This document shows positions 34,500 to 41,938 of a stretch of 64,000 bases of DNA, piece by piece. Position 1 is the stretch's first letter. Each line of letters starts with the position of its first letter. This DNA is from Thermoleophilia bacterium (GTDB lineage: Bacteria > Actinomycetota > Thermoleophilia > Gaiellales > JAICJC01): contig JAICYJ010000002.1 of NCBI GenBank assembly GCA_025934255.1, positions 62,001 through 126,000 of the forward strand. The letters run 5' to 3'. The notes beneath the pieces are model-generated. The model was not told where the DNA came from. It did not search any database and saw nothing but the letters and a program-made list of their open reading frames with translations. The translations under genes were made by a program, and so were the position numbers.

Positions 34500-35369
34500 T
34501 TATGTGCGATCGCGGAGCGCTTTCTGCATCTCGGCCGCGACCGGCCCCGGCGCGCCGTCCCCCACCGTCCGCTCGTCCAGCGTCACCACCGGCATCACCT
34601 CGCGCACGCTCGAGCTCGTGAACACCTCGTCGGCTGCGAACAGCCGCTCGATCGCAAACGCGTCCTCCACCACCTCGATCCCGCGCGCCGCCGCCGCCGC
34701 CAGCAGGGTGTCGCGCGTGACCCCGGCCAGGATGCCCAGGTCGAGCCCGGGCGTGCACAGCTTCCCGGCTTCCGTGAACCACACGTTCGACGTCGGCCCC
34801 TCCAGGACGATCCCCTCCGCCGAGACGAACACCGCATCGTCCGCCCCGCGCCGGTGCGCCTCCCGCTGCGCCGCCATGTTGACCGCGTAGCTGGTCGACT
34901 TCACGCCCGGTAGCAGCCACGGCGATGAGCGCCGCGCGTGCGCGCCGATCGCCAGCTGCAGCGAGGCCAGCGCCACGCCCCGCCGGCGCTGCTGCTCGAG
35001 CCCGTCCGGCAGCGCCGTCACCAGCGCGAACCCGACGCCGTCCTGCTCCGCCTCGCGGCCGCCCGTCCACACCACCCGCAGCACGCATCCCGGCACGCCC
35101 GCCGCTGCCACCGCCTGCAGCGCCAGAGGCGCCAGCCGGGCCGGGTCGGGCGCCGGTAGCCCCAGCACCTCGGCCGACCCCCCCAGCCGTGCCAGGTGCG
35201 CGTCCAGCCGGAACGGCACCCCCTCGTAGACCCGCATCGTCTCGAACGCCGCCCGGCCCCGCAGCACCCCCGCATCGTCCGCGTGCAGCAGCGGCTGCTG
35301 CGGGTCGACAACGCCGCGGCCGAGCAGCGCCACCGCCAGCGGCGCGTTGCGGGGAGAGGGCACCGGCAT
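34500..35369 (-). CDS. Aminotransferase class IV (BCAT/ADC lyase-like)
   Basis: 289 residues, fold type IV PLP enzyme. The PLP lysine is in LPGVKSTSYAVNM; phosphate contacts include EGPTSNVWF and GVTRDTLL. The opening LLHADDAGVLRGRAAFETMRVYEGVPFRLDAHLARL is typical of 4-amino-4-deoxychorismate lyase and branched-chain aminotransferases. These cannot be told apart by eye; a role in folate (PabC) is possible because no pabA/B is near, but nothing proves it. It shares a bidirectional promoter with rnhA. Its stop abuts the HNH stop. Confidence 0.87.
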   Translation of the reverse strand: MPVPSPRNAPLAVALLGRGVVDPQQPLLHADDAGVLRGRAAFETMRVYEGVPFRLDAHLARLGGSAEVLGLPAPDPARLAPLALQAVAAAGVPGCVLRVVWTGGREAEQDGVGFALVTALPDGLEQQRRRGVALASLQLAIGAHARRSSPWLLPGVKSTSYAVNMAAQREAHRRGADDAVFVSAEGIVLEGPTSNVWFTEAGKLCTPGLDLGILAGVTRDTLLAAAAARGIEVVEDAFAIERLFAADEVFTSSSVREVMPVVTLDERTVGDGAPGPVAAEMQKALRDRT

Positions 35370-35388
35370 CGGGCTCTAGACTAGCGAC
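35370..35388. promoter_or_regulatory. Overlapping bidirectional leaderless promoter
   Basis: Plus TAGACT (35377-35382) is 6 bases before the rnhA GTG. Minus TAGTCT (plus 35378-35383) is 8 bases before the aminotransferase ATG. The two -10 boxes share five bases, so the two polymerases should exclude each other. Confidence 0.6.
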
Positions 35389-35835
35389 GTGGCCGAGGTC
35401 GTGGAACTGTGGACGGATGGCGCCTGCTCGGGGAATCCCGGGCCGGGTGGCTGGGGGGCGATCCTGATCTGGAACGGCCACGAGCGCGAGCTGTCCGGCG
35501 GCGAAGCCGACACCACCAACAACCGCATGGAGCTGATGTCGGTGATCATGGGCCTGGCCGCCATCACGCGACCGATGGACGTCGTCATCAACACTGACTC
35601 GGCCTACGTGGAGCAGGCGTTCACAAAGGGCTGGCTGGAGCAGTGGCAGCGAAACGGCTGGCGCACCGCCTCCAAGCAGGCTGTCAAGAACCAGGATCTG
35701 TGGCAGCGCCTGGCCGAGGAGGCCGCCCGCCACAACGTCAGCTTCCAGCGCGTGCGTGGCCACACCGGCGTCGAGATGAACGAGCGCGCCGATCAGCTGG
35801 CCGTTGCCGAGCGCGACCGCTACGCCACGGTATGA
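35389..35835 (+). CDS. rnhA: Ribonuclease HI
   Basis: 148 residues. It cleaves the RNA strand of RNA-DNA hybrids. The four acidic catalytic residues are visible in [33 protein letters not shown] and NERADQLA, with the His in [11 protein letters not shown]. The basic handle region [27 protein letters not shown] is present, as in E. coli RNase HI. GTG start with TAGACT 6 bases upstream. The stop overlaps the methyltransferase start by 4 bases (ATGA). Confidence 0.96.
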   Translation: MAEVVELWTDGACSGNPGPGGWGAILIWNGHERELSGGEADTTNNRMELMSVIMGLAAITRPMDVVINTDSAYVEQAFTKGWLEQWQRNGWRTASKQAVKNQDLWQRLAEEAARHNVSFQRVRGHTGVEMNERADQLAVAERDRYATV

Positions 35836-36551
35836 CGCAGGACACCTCGACACGCAAGCGCCACGCGCTGGGTCTGTTCGACGGCATCGCGGCCGACTAC
35901 GACCGCTGGGCGCAGCTGCTCTCGTTCGGCAACGACCGCCGCTGGCACGACCTGCTGGTCGACCGGCTGGCGGTCGGTCCCGACTCAGTGGTTGCCGACG
36001 TCGCCACCGGCACCGCCGCCGTCGCCATGTCGATCGCCTGGCGCCACGGCAGCCGCGTGATCGGGATCGACCAGAACGAGGCCATGCTGGCCCGCGGCCG
36101 CGAGCGCGTGGCGGCGACCGGGCTGGACGGCCGCATCGAGCTGGTGCAGGGCGAGGCAGAGGCGCTGCCGCTCGAGGATGCGTCGGTGGACGCGCTCGTG
36201 CACACCTATCTGCTGCGCTACGTCGACGACCCGCCGGCGGTGCTGCGCGAGCTGGCCCGCCCGATCCGCCCCGGCGGCGAGATGGCGTCGCTCGAGTTCT
36301 TCGTGCCCGCCGGCGCCTGGTACCCGGCCTGGTGGGCCTGGACGCGGATCGGCCTGCCCGCCGTGGGCGCGGCCGGCGGCCCCGGCTGGTATCGCACCGG
36401 CCGCTTCCTGGGCCCGAACATCGAGCGCTTCTGGCTCGACCACCCACTGGAACAGTTGCTGGGCTGGTGGCACGATGCCGGCATCGGCAACGTCCGCGCC
36501 CAGCGGCTATCCGTGGGCGGCGCGGTCATCATCCGCGGCACCAAGACCTGA
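35832..36551 (+). CDS. Class I SAM-dependent methyltransferase (UbiE/MenG-like)
   Basis: 239 residues. [23 protein letters not shown] is the opening typical of UbiE/MenG. The SAM site is [17 protein letters not shown] near residue 53, followed by [16 protein letters not shown] and [10 protein letters not shown]. Many actinobacterial MenG-like enzymes methylate demethylmenaquinone, but the usual MenG tail is not clear here, so other small molecules are possible. Coupled to rnhA by 4 bases, with the cupin gene 23 bases downstream. Confidence 0.85.
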   Translation: MTQDTSTRKRHALGLFDGIAADYDRWAQLLSFGNDRRWHDLLVDRLAVGPDSVVADVATGTAAVAMSIAWRHGSRVIGIDQNEAMLARGRERVAATGLDGRIELVQGEAEALPLEDASVDALVHTYLLRYVDDPPAVLRELARPIRPGGEMASLEFFVPAGAWYPAWWAWTRIGLPAVGAAGGPGWYRTGRFLGPNIERFWLDHPLEQLLGWWHDAGIGNVRAQRLSVGGAVIIRGTKT

Positions 36552-36574
36552 ACACACACACCGAAGGAGACACG

Positions 36575-36961
36575 ATGGCCACCGTCGACCTCAGCACGCT
36601 TCCCGTGAAACCCACCAGCTTCGGCCGCTGGCAGCAGCTGAACGGCCCGCTCGGCCTGCAGGCGTTCGGCATGAATGCGATCGTCTGCGACCCGGGCGAG
36701 GAGTTCGACATCGCCCACGACGAGTCCGAGACCGGCCACCAGGAGGCCTACGTCGTGGTCAGCGGCCGGGCCGTTTTCACGATCGGCGACGACCGCATCG
36801 AGGCCGGGCCGGGCACGGTCGTGTCCGCTCCCGACCCTGCGGCGAACCGCGCCTACGAGGCACTCGAGCCCGGCACCCGCATCGTCTGCATCGGCGCGGC
36901 GCCGGGAGAGGCGCAGCCGTACGGTGAGTGGATCGACGAGGACGAGCCGGAAGGGCACTAG
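36575..36961 (+). CDS. Small cupin-domain protein
   Basis: 128 residues, single cupin barrel. Motif 1 is imperfect: FDIAHDESETGHQEAYVVVSG has His and Glu but lacks the standard HxH. Motif 2 appears as ANRAYEALEPGTRI without histidine. Metal binding is thus doubtful, suggesting a binding or structural role. GAAGGAGA at about 36562-36569 is a clear ribosome-binding site before ATG 36575. Its TAG stop overlaps the TAG stop of the convergent M20 gene by two bases. Confidence 0.8.
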   Translation: MATVDLSTLPVKPTSFGRWQQLNGPLGLQAFGMNAIVCDPGEEFDIAHDESETGHQEAYVVVSGRAVFTIGDDRIEAGPGTVVSAPDPAANRAYEALEPGTRIVCIGAAPGEAQPYGEWIDEDEPEGH

Positions 36962-38085
36962 GCGCAGAAGCTCGCGATCACCCGTTCGAGGGCGTCCACG
37001 CAGCGGTCGAGCTGCTTCAGGTCGACCCACTCGACGTCGGCGTGGGCACCCTCCCCACCGGGTCCGAAGATAACGGTGGGGATGCCCGCGGCCGAGAAGA
37101 TCGCGCTGTCCGCCCAGAAGGGGACGCCTATCACGGGCACGTCGCCGCCCAACGCCTCTCGGGCTGCGGTCACGATCGCCGAGTCGGCGTCCACTTCGAA
37201 CGGGTCGCGCACCAGCGTGGTGTGCAGCTCGGCCGACAGATCATTGCCCGCGTCGGTGATCGCATCCAGCATCGCCGACAGCTCGGCCTCGACGCTCTCG
37301 GCGGTCTCGCCCGGCAGCGTCCGGCGCTCCAGCTGTAGCCGGCAGCTGTCCGGGTAGGTCGAGAGCTCGCGGCCGCCCTCGATGATCGACGCGTGGATCG
37401 ACCCGGGGCCGAGCAGCGGATGGCCTTCGCGGGCGGCCAGATCGGCCGACATCTGCTCGAGGCCGACCAGCACGTGGCCCATGCGGGCGATCGCGTCGAC
37501 GCCGTCCTGCGGGCGCGAGCCGTGCGCGGCGCGGCCGCCGACCACGATCCGGTGCCAGGTGAAGCCCTTGTGCGCGACCGCGACGTTGATCTCGGCACCG
37601 GTCGGCTCGGTCACGATGGCGGCGTCGGCGCTGATCGTTTGCGCGACCGCCTCGGCACCGGCCGATGCGAACTCCTCGTCGCAGACCGCGGCCACCACCA
37701 CGTCGCCGACCAGCCCACGCTCGGCCGCGGCAGCCGCGGCCACCATGATCGCGGCCAGGCCGGCCTTCATGTCGTAGGCGCCGCGCCCGTAGAGCCGGTC
37801 GCCCTCGACGCGGGGCCGGAACGGATCGCTCATGCCGTCCACCCCGACCACGTCCATGTGCGCGTTCAGGAGCAGTGTGCGGCCACCGCCGCTGCCGCGG
37901 GAGCGCCCGACGGCGTTCGGCCGGCCGGGCACGGCGTCGGACACGTCCACCTCGAGCCCGCGGGACTCCAGCCAGCCGCCCACGAAGCGCGCGATCTCGG
38001 CCTCCCCCGCCCCGCCCGGCACCAGGCTGGGGTTGACGGAGTCGATCGCGACCAGCTCGGCCAGCAGCGCACGGGCGTCTTCCAT
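36958..38085 (-). CDS. M20 family metallopeptidase (ArgE/DapE-like)
   Basis: 375 residues. Metal ligands are in NAHMDVVG (His), GRGAYDMKAGL (Asp), CDEEFAS (catalytic Glu then metal Glu), EPTGAE (Glu) and GPGGEGAHADVEWV (His). A dimerisation domain sits in the middle (GRAAHGSRPQDGVDAI). It fits the acetylornithine deacetylase/succinyl-diaminopimelate desuccinylase branch. With no arg or dap genes nearby, a peptidase or deacylase role in catabolism is as likely. ATG 38085 is favoured over the longer frame because TAGTGT (plus 38093-38098) is 7 bases upstream. Confidence 0.9.
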   Translation of the reverse strand: MEDARALLAELVAIDSVNPSLVPGGAGEAEIARFVGGWLESRGLEVDVSDAVPGRPNAVGRSRGSGGGRTLLLNAHMDVVGVDGMSDPFRPRVEGDRLYGRGAYDMKAGLAAIMVAAAAAAERGLVGDVVVAAVCDEEFASAGAEAVAQTISADAAIVTEPTGAEINVAVAHKGFTWHRIVVGGRAAHGSRPQDGVDAIARMGHVLVGLEQMSADLAAREGHPLLGPGSIHASIIEGGRELSTYPDSCRLQLERRTLPGETAESVEAELSAMLDAITDAGNDLSAELHTTLVRDPFEVDADSAIVTAAREALGGDVPVIGVPFWADSAIFSAAGIPTVIFGPGGEGAHADVEWVDLKQLDRCVDALERVIASFCA

Positions 38086-38098
38086 GCGCGCCACACTA
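38086..38098 (-). promoter_or_regulatory. Leaderless promoter of the M20 peptidase gene
   Basis: Minus-strand TAGTGT (plus 38093-38098) with a 7-base spacer to ATG 38085; this decides the start. Confidence 0.5.
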
Positions 38099-38145
38099 GC
38101 GAGCCAGGCGCGCCCGCGGACTGGGCGATCCGGACACAATCTCGG

Positions 38146-39423
38146 TCAGTGCACGTGCGCGGCGGCGTAGGCGTGCGCCTCGGCCACCACCTGGTCGAAC
38201 GAGACGCCCAGCCCGCGCTGGAAGGCTTCACGCACCTGCGCCTCGCTGTAGACGGCGCCGTGGTGCGAGGCGTGCAAGGCGTTGAACGCCTTCGCCAGCC
38301 GCGCGACGCCGGCCGCGCCGCCGTGGCGCTCCATGATCACCGCAGACATGGCCTGACCGTCCTCGTAGCAGAGGTCGACCGCGGTCGGGTTGCGCAGTCC
38401 CCAGTCGGTGACGCGCGTGCGCCAGATCGTGGCCGACGGGAAGCCGCCGCTCGCGTACAGGTGCGCGATGCTCCCCAGCGTGAGGTGCACGCCCAGCGTG
38501 CGCAGGTAGCTGTCCTCCTCGTACATCGCCAGCCCCTCCACCAGGCTGTGCGGCGAGCGGCCCAGCATCCCCATGCTGGCCACGTGTGTCAGCTCGTGGG
38601 CGATGGTGCCGTCCCGCTCCAGCACGTTGCCGGGACCCCACACCGGCCACTCGATGTAGGCGACGCCGTTGATCACGAAGCCCTCGGGTAGCTCCTTACG
38701 GAAGATCTTGACGCCGGACAGGTCCTGGCCCTGCTTGCGGCTGCTGATCACGAAGATGACCGGGTGCGCGGCAGCCCGGTCGCGCCCGAACAGGCCGGTA
38801 AGCCGCGGCACCACCTCGTCGGCGTCCGACAGGATCTGGGTGGCGTCGTTCGCGGCCTCCACCGCCTCGTAGATCACGGTCGTGTGCTTCCCCGTCAGCA
38901 CCGACGGCACCTCGAACAGGCGCAGGCCGTAAGCCTTCGTGTGGACGGCCTTGCGGGCCGAGATGTCGGCCACCACGCGCCAGCTGCCCTCGCTGTAGCT
39001 GGCCAGCATCACCCGGTCGCCCAGCTTCACCCAGTTCGACAAGGGCGCCGGCGAGAACCGGGCGCTGATCGACACCCGCACGCCCACCGACCCGGGGTCG
39101 GGCACCTTCACCGGCTTGGCGGTCATCTTGACGGCGCCGATCGGCAGCCGCCCGAACCATGTCTGCAGGTCGTCCAACGTGCTCTGGTTGGCGTACGTGC
39201 CGGCCGCCTGCACCACCGGTGCGGCGTCGGCGGTGCGGTGCAGCGCCAGCGCCTTCAGGTAGCTCTCCACCGCCGGCCTGGCCGCGGTGAAGCGCTGCTT
39301 GGTGGTCATCGCGTCGGCCGGCGACGGGGCGGTGGAGGGCGCGTGCGAGGACGGGCCGATGCCACACCCGGGAAGCGCCAGGAGCAACAGGCAGATCAGG
39401 GGTGTCAACGAGGAACGGCGCAC
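38146..39423 (-). CDS. Lipoprotein with gluzincin-type metalloprotease motif
   Basis: 425 residues, GTG start. The signal peptide ends in a clean lipobox LPGC (Cys20), so it is probably anchored on the outside of the membrane. The C-terminal half contains HELTH (His276, Glu277, His280) and Glu296 in LVEGLAMYEE, a zincin HExxH plus downstream Glu as in M1/peptidase-MA-like families. The N-terminal half (about 40-180) resembles an NTF2-like accessory domain (ESYLKALALHRTADAAPVV). The C-terminus reads like a peptidase_MA tail with repeated helix pairs. Likely a surface protease or inactive relative. Confidence 0.83.
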   Translation of the reverse strand: MRRSSLTPLICLLLLALPGCGIGPSSHAPSTAPSPADAMTTKQRFTAARPAVESYLKALALHRTADAAPVVQAAGTYANQSTLDDLQTWFGRLPIGAVKMTAKPVKVPDPGSVGVRVSISARFSPAPLSNWVKLGDRVMLASYSEGSWRVVADISARKAVHTKAYGLRLFEVPSVLTGKHTTVIYEAVEAANDATQILSDADEVVPRLTGLFGRDRAAAHPVIFVISSRKQGQDLSGVKIFRKELPEGFVINGVAYIEWPVWGPGNVLERDGTIAHELTHVASMGMLGRSPHSLVEGLAMYEEDSYLRTLGVHLTLGSIAHLYASGGFPSATIWRTRVTDWGLRNPTAVDLCYEDGQAMSAVIMERHGGAAGVARLAKAFNALHASHHGAVYSEAQVREAFQRGLGVSFDQVVAEAHAYAAAHVH

Positions 39424-39464
39424 CGGTGCATGTATCGGCGCGCCGCCGCTCAGGCTTCAGTCCT

Positions 39465-39980
39465 TCACGGCCGCAGCTCTTCGGCGTAGCTGGCCGAGCG
39501 GCGCGAGATGCGGCCGTCGTCGCCGACGTCGTAGTAGCCCATCCGCCACAGCGGCGGCGAGTACAGGTGCAGCGATGTGGTGACATGCCCGGCCGCGTTT
39601 CGCACGTCGTGGATGCGCGACGCATCGAATCGGAACGACTGCCCGGCGTCGTAGCGCGTGGTGTCGATGCCCGAGCCCAGGCACAGCCGGTCCTCGTCGA
39701 GCGCTCCGTCCACGATCCGCACGGCTCCCCCGGACAGGTCGTGATCGTGCAGCCCGGTGTCCTGCGTGCCGCTCCAGCAGATCAGCCACACGTCCAGGTG
39801 ATGGTCGCGGTAGAGCTCGGTGTAGATGCGCTCCTCATCGCTGTGACGGACGAGGTGCTGCCACAGCTCGGCGCGCTTCGCCAGCTCGCCGGCCAGCGCC
39901 TCGGCCTGCTCCGGATCCAGGTCGTGGTCACCCAGCCGCTCGCGGAGGAAGCCGTGCAGGTCGGTGTCGTGGTCGCTCAT
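39465..39980 (-). CDS. Cysteine dioxygenase-like cupin protein
   Basis: 171 residues of the cysteine dioxygenase type I family. The iron site fits TGLHDHDLSGGAVRIVDG (two His) and SRIHDVRNAAGHVTTSLHLYSPPL (third His). Such enzymes oxidise cysteine or other thiols (3-mercaptopropionate, mercaptosuccinate) to sulfinates with O2. The Cys-Tyr crosslink of animal CDO is not expected in bacteria. It starts within the stop of the amidohydrolase gene (ATGA), so both should share a regulator, probably the divergent LacI protein. Confidence 0.85.
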   Translation of the reverse strand: MSDHDTDLHGFLRERLGDHDLDPEQAEALAGELAKRAELWQHLVRHSDEERIYTELYRDHHLDVWLICWSGTQDTGLHDHDLSGGAVRIVDGALDEDRLCLGSGIDTTRYDAGQSFRFDASRIHDVRNAAGHVTTSLHLYSPPLWRMGYYDVGDDGRISRRSASYAEELRP

Positions 39981-40939
39981 GGTCGCTCCATCTGGTCGAA
40001 CAGCCTGAGGGGATTGGTGTGCGCGACCGCGTCCTCGACGGCCGCACCCAGGTCGGTCAGCGCCCGCCCAAGCGGCAGCGGGCTGATGACGGGTATATCG
40101 GTGCCGAGCACGATCTGCTCGACCCCGTACGTGGCCATGCCGCACTCGAGCGCCAGCCGGCCGCAGGAGGCGGTGTCCAAGTACATGTTGCGGTCGATCG
40201 CGCGCGTCTCGCCGCTGAACGCCCGCCAGCGCTCCTCCAGGAACGGCGCGGCGCCGGCCATGATCGCGAAGCAGAGGCGCAGGCCGGGCCAGCGTGACGC
40301 GCCCAGCGTGCGCCAGCCGAAAAAGGCCCGGATCGACAGGCCCGGGTAGACGCCCAGGTTCGGCCACCAGGTCGGCATGCCCGCATCGAGCGCGTACGGC
40401 TGCGTCTCCGGCGCCGGCCCCGGATGCACGAACAGTGCGGCACCGCGGCGCTCCAGCATGTCCAGCAGCGGTGCCACCCGCTCGATCGCATCCGGCCCGG
40501 CCAGCGCCTCGCTGGGCAACGAGGCACCCATGAACCCGCGGTCGAGCGCCGCCGCCACGGTACCCGCACCGGCGTCCGGGCAGGCCAGCGGAGCCGCCGC
40601 CCAGCCCGCCAGCCGGCCGTCCGACTGCTCGATCAGTGCGGCCAGGCCGTCGTGGTAGGCGCCGATCAGCTCCAGCGACTCCGCCCCCGGCAGCGCCTCG
40701 ATGCCGAGCGGCGTCGACAGCGAGATCACGGCCCGCTCGATGCCGGCGGCGTCGAGCGCCGCCAGCCTGGTGTCAAGCCGGTGCCGGGTGAGGTCGACGG
40801 CGCCCGCCGGCTCGTGCGCCATGAACAGCACCGGGGCGTCGCCGTCGGCATCCAGATAGGGCGGAGAGCGGCGGGCGCGCAGCGCGTCCACCAGCGGGCG
40901 CGGCCAGAGGTGTTGGTGAACGTCGGTTCGCATCTTCAT
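39977..40939 (-). CDS. Amidohydrolase family protein (ACMSD-like)
   Basis: 320 residues, TIM-barrel amidohydrolase. The first strand gives DVHQHLWP (HxH metal pair); FVHPGP supplies the next His and LGTDIPV the C-terminal Asp. The Lys ligand of two-metal members is absent, as in the one-metal ACMSD/gamma-resorcylate decarboxylase group (Amidohydro_2). It probably decarboxylates or hydrolyses a small ring or lactone. The start codons (MKM) lie 17 bases from the divergent LacI gene, across a candidate operator. Cotranscribed with the cysteine-dioxygenase-like gene. Confidence 0.85.
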   Translation of the reverse strand: MKMRTDVHQHLWPRPLVDALRARRSPPYLDADGDAPVLFMAHEPAGAVDLTRHRLDTRLAALDAAGIERAVISLSTPLGIEALPGAESLELIGAYHDGLAALIEQSDGRLAGWAAAPLACPDAGAGTVAAALDRGFMGASLPSEALAGPDAIERVAPLLDMLERRGAALFVHPGPAPETQPYALDAGMPTWWPNLGVYPGLSIRAFFGWRTLGASRWPGLRLCFAIMAGAAPFLEERWRAFSGETRAIDRNMYLDTASCGRLALECGMATYGVEQIVLGTDIPVISPLPLGRALTDLGAAVEDAVAHTNPLRLFDQMERP

Positions 40940-40955
40940 GGTGAAACGATTAACA
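40940..40955. promoter_or_regulatory. Candidate LacI-family operator over two divergent -10 boxes
   Basis: GGTGAAAC/GATTAACA, an imperfect palindrome (5 of 8 positions match) with the central CG typical of LacI-type sites. Plus -10 AACGAT (40945-40950) and minus -10 AATCGT (plus 40946-40951) lie inside it, each 6 bases from a start codon. Binding would shut both genes. Confidence 0.5.
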
Positions 40956-40956
40956 T

Positions 40957-41928
40957 ATGATTGTGCCGAACCACCGCCCGGAACGCAAGCGGGCCACGCT
41001 GCGCGAGCTGTCCGAGATCACCGGCCTCTCCACCGCGGGCGTCTCATACGCCCTGCGCGGCCAGCGCGTGTCCCCCGCCACCGAGCGGCGCGTGCGCGCC
41101 GCGGCCGACCGCATCGGCTTTCGCAGCGACCCGATCGCTCGCGCCCTGCGCGGTGGCCGCACCGAGCTGGTCGGCGTGGTCGGGGGCAGCCTCGCCGACC
41201 TCTGGCACCAGCAGTTCGTGACCAGCCTGCAGGGCAGCCTCCGCCGCCACGGCCTGCGGATGGTGCTGGCCGACGCCGCAGGCGATGCGCAGGAGGAACT
41301 GGCCCTGGCACGCGACCTGGCGGCCCAGCGCTGCGACGGGCTGATCGTGCTGCCGATCGATCCCAGCGCCCCGGACTGGCGGGCGATCGCCGCCGCCACG
41401 CCCACGGTCTCGGTGAACGCCTCGCTGCCGGCACCGGCCGGATCGATCCGGTTCAACTCACCCGCCGGCATCGCGCTCGCGCTCGATCACCTGCAGGGCC
41501 TGGGACACCGCGAGATGGTGGTGCTGGGCGGCGGGCCGCACGCCGTCCCACGCCGGGCCGGCGTACGTCGCGTCCGCTGCGGGTTCGCCGACGACCAGGC
41601 CCGCGCCGCCGCCGCGCGCGTGCTCGCCGGCACGCGGGCGCCCACCGCCGTGTTCGCGCTCTCCGACTCGATCGCCTGCGGCGCCTACCAGGCCTGCCGC
41701 GACGCCGGCCTGCAGGTGGGCGGTGACGTCAGCGTTGTCGGCTTCGACGACATCCCGATCTCGCGCCTGCTCGACCCGGCGCTGACCGCGGTGGGATGGG
41801 ACACGCCGGGAGCGGCGGTGGGCGCGGCTCAGATGCTGGTCGATGCGATCGCCGGCCGCCCCGCCGGCGAGATGGTGATCGAGCCGCGGCTGCACGTGCG
41901 CTCGAGCACCGGGCCGGCGCGGCGGTAG
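40957..41928 (+). CDS. LacI-family transcriptional regulator
   Basis: 323 residues. The helix-turn-helix and hinge are at about 13-65 (ATLRELSEITGLSTAGVSYALRG, then ERRVRAAADRIGFRSDPIARAL). The sugar-binding-like core follows, with PTAVFALSDSIACGAYQACRDAGLQVGGDVSVVGFDD near 225-265. The segment between GGGPHAVPRRAG and GFADD is shorter than usual by roughly 15 residues, so one lobe of the effector domain looks trimmed. It likely represses the divergent amidohydrolase operon and itself. Its TAG stop lies inside the -10 box of the next gene. Confidence 0.92.
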   Translation: MIVPNHRPERKRATLRELSEITGLSTAGVSYALRGQRVSPATERRVRAAADRIGFRSDPIARALRGGRTELVGVVGGSLADLWHQQFVTSLQGSLRRHGLRMVLADAAGDAQEELALARDLAAQRCDGLIVLPIDPSAPDWRAIAAATPTVSVNASLPAPAGSIRFNSPAGIALALDHLQGLGHREMVVLGGGPHAVPRRAGVRRVRCGFADDQARAAAARVLAGTRAPTAVFALSDSIACGAYQACRDAGLQVGGDVSVVGFDDIPISRLLDPALTAVGWDTPGAAVGAAQMLVDAIAGRPAGEMVIEPRLHVRSSTGPARR

Positions 41929-41938
41929 GCTCTCGGCC
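41926..41938 (+). promoter_or_regulatory. Leaderless promoter of the GlcD-type oxidase gene
   Basis: TAGGCT (41926-41931), 7-base spacer, ATG 41939. The TAG is also the stop codon of the LacI gene. Confidence 0.55.

Noticed and set aside
35643..36551. The methyltransferase starting at the upstream in-frame codon 35643.
   Set aside because: The extra 63 residues are antisense-like and overlap rnhA. ATG 35832 gives the family N-terminus and an ATGA coupling.
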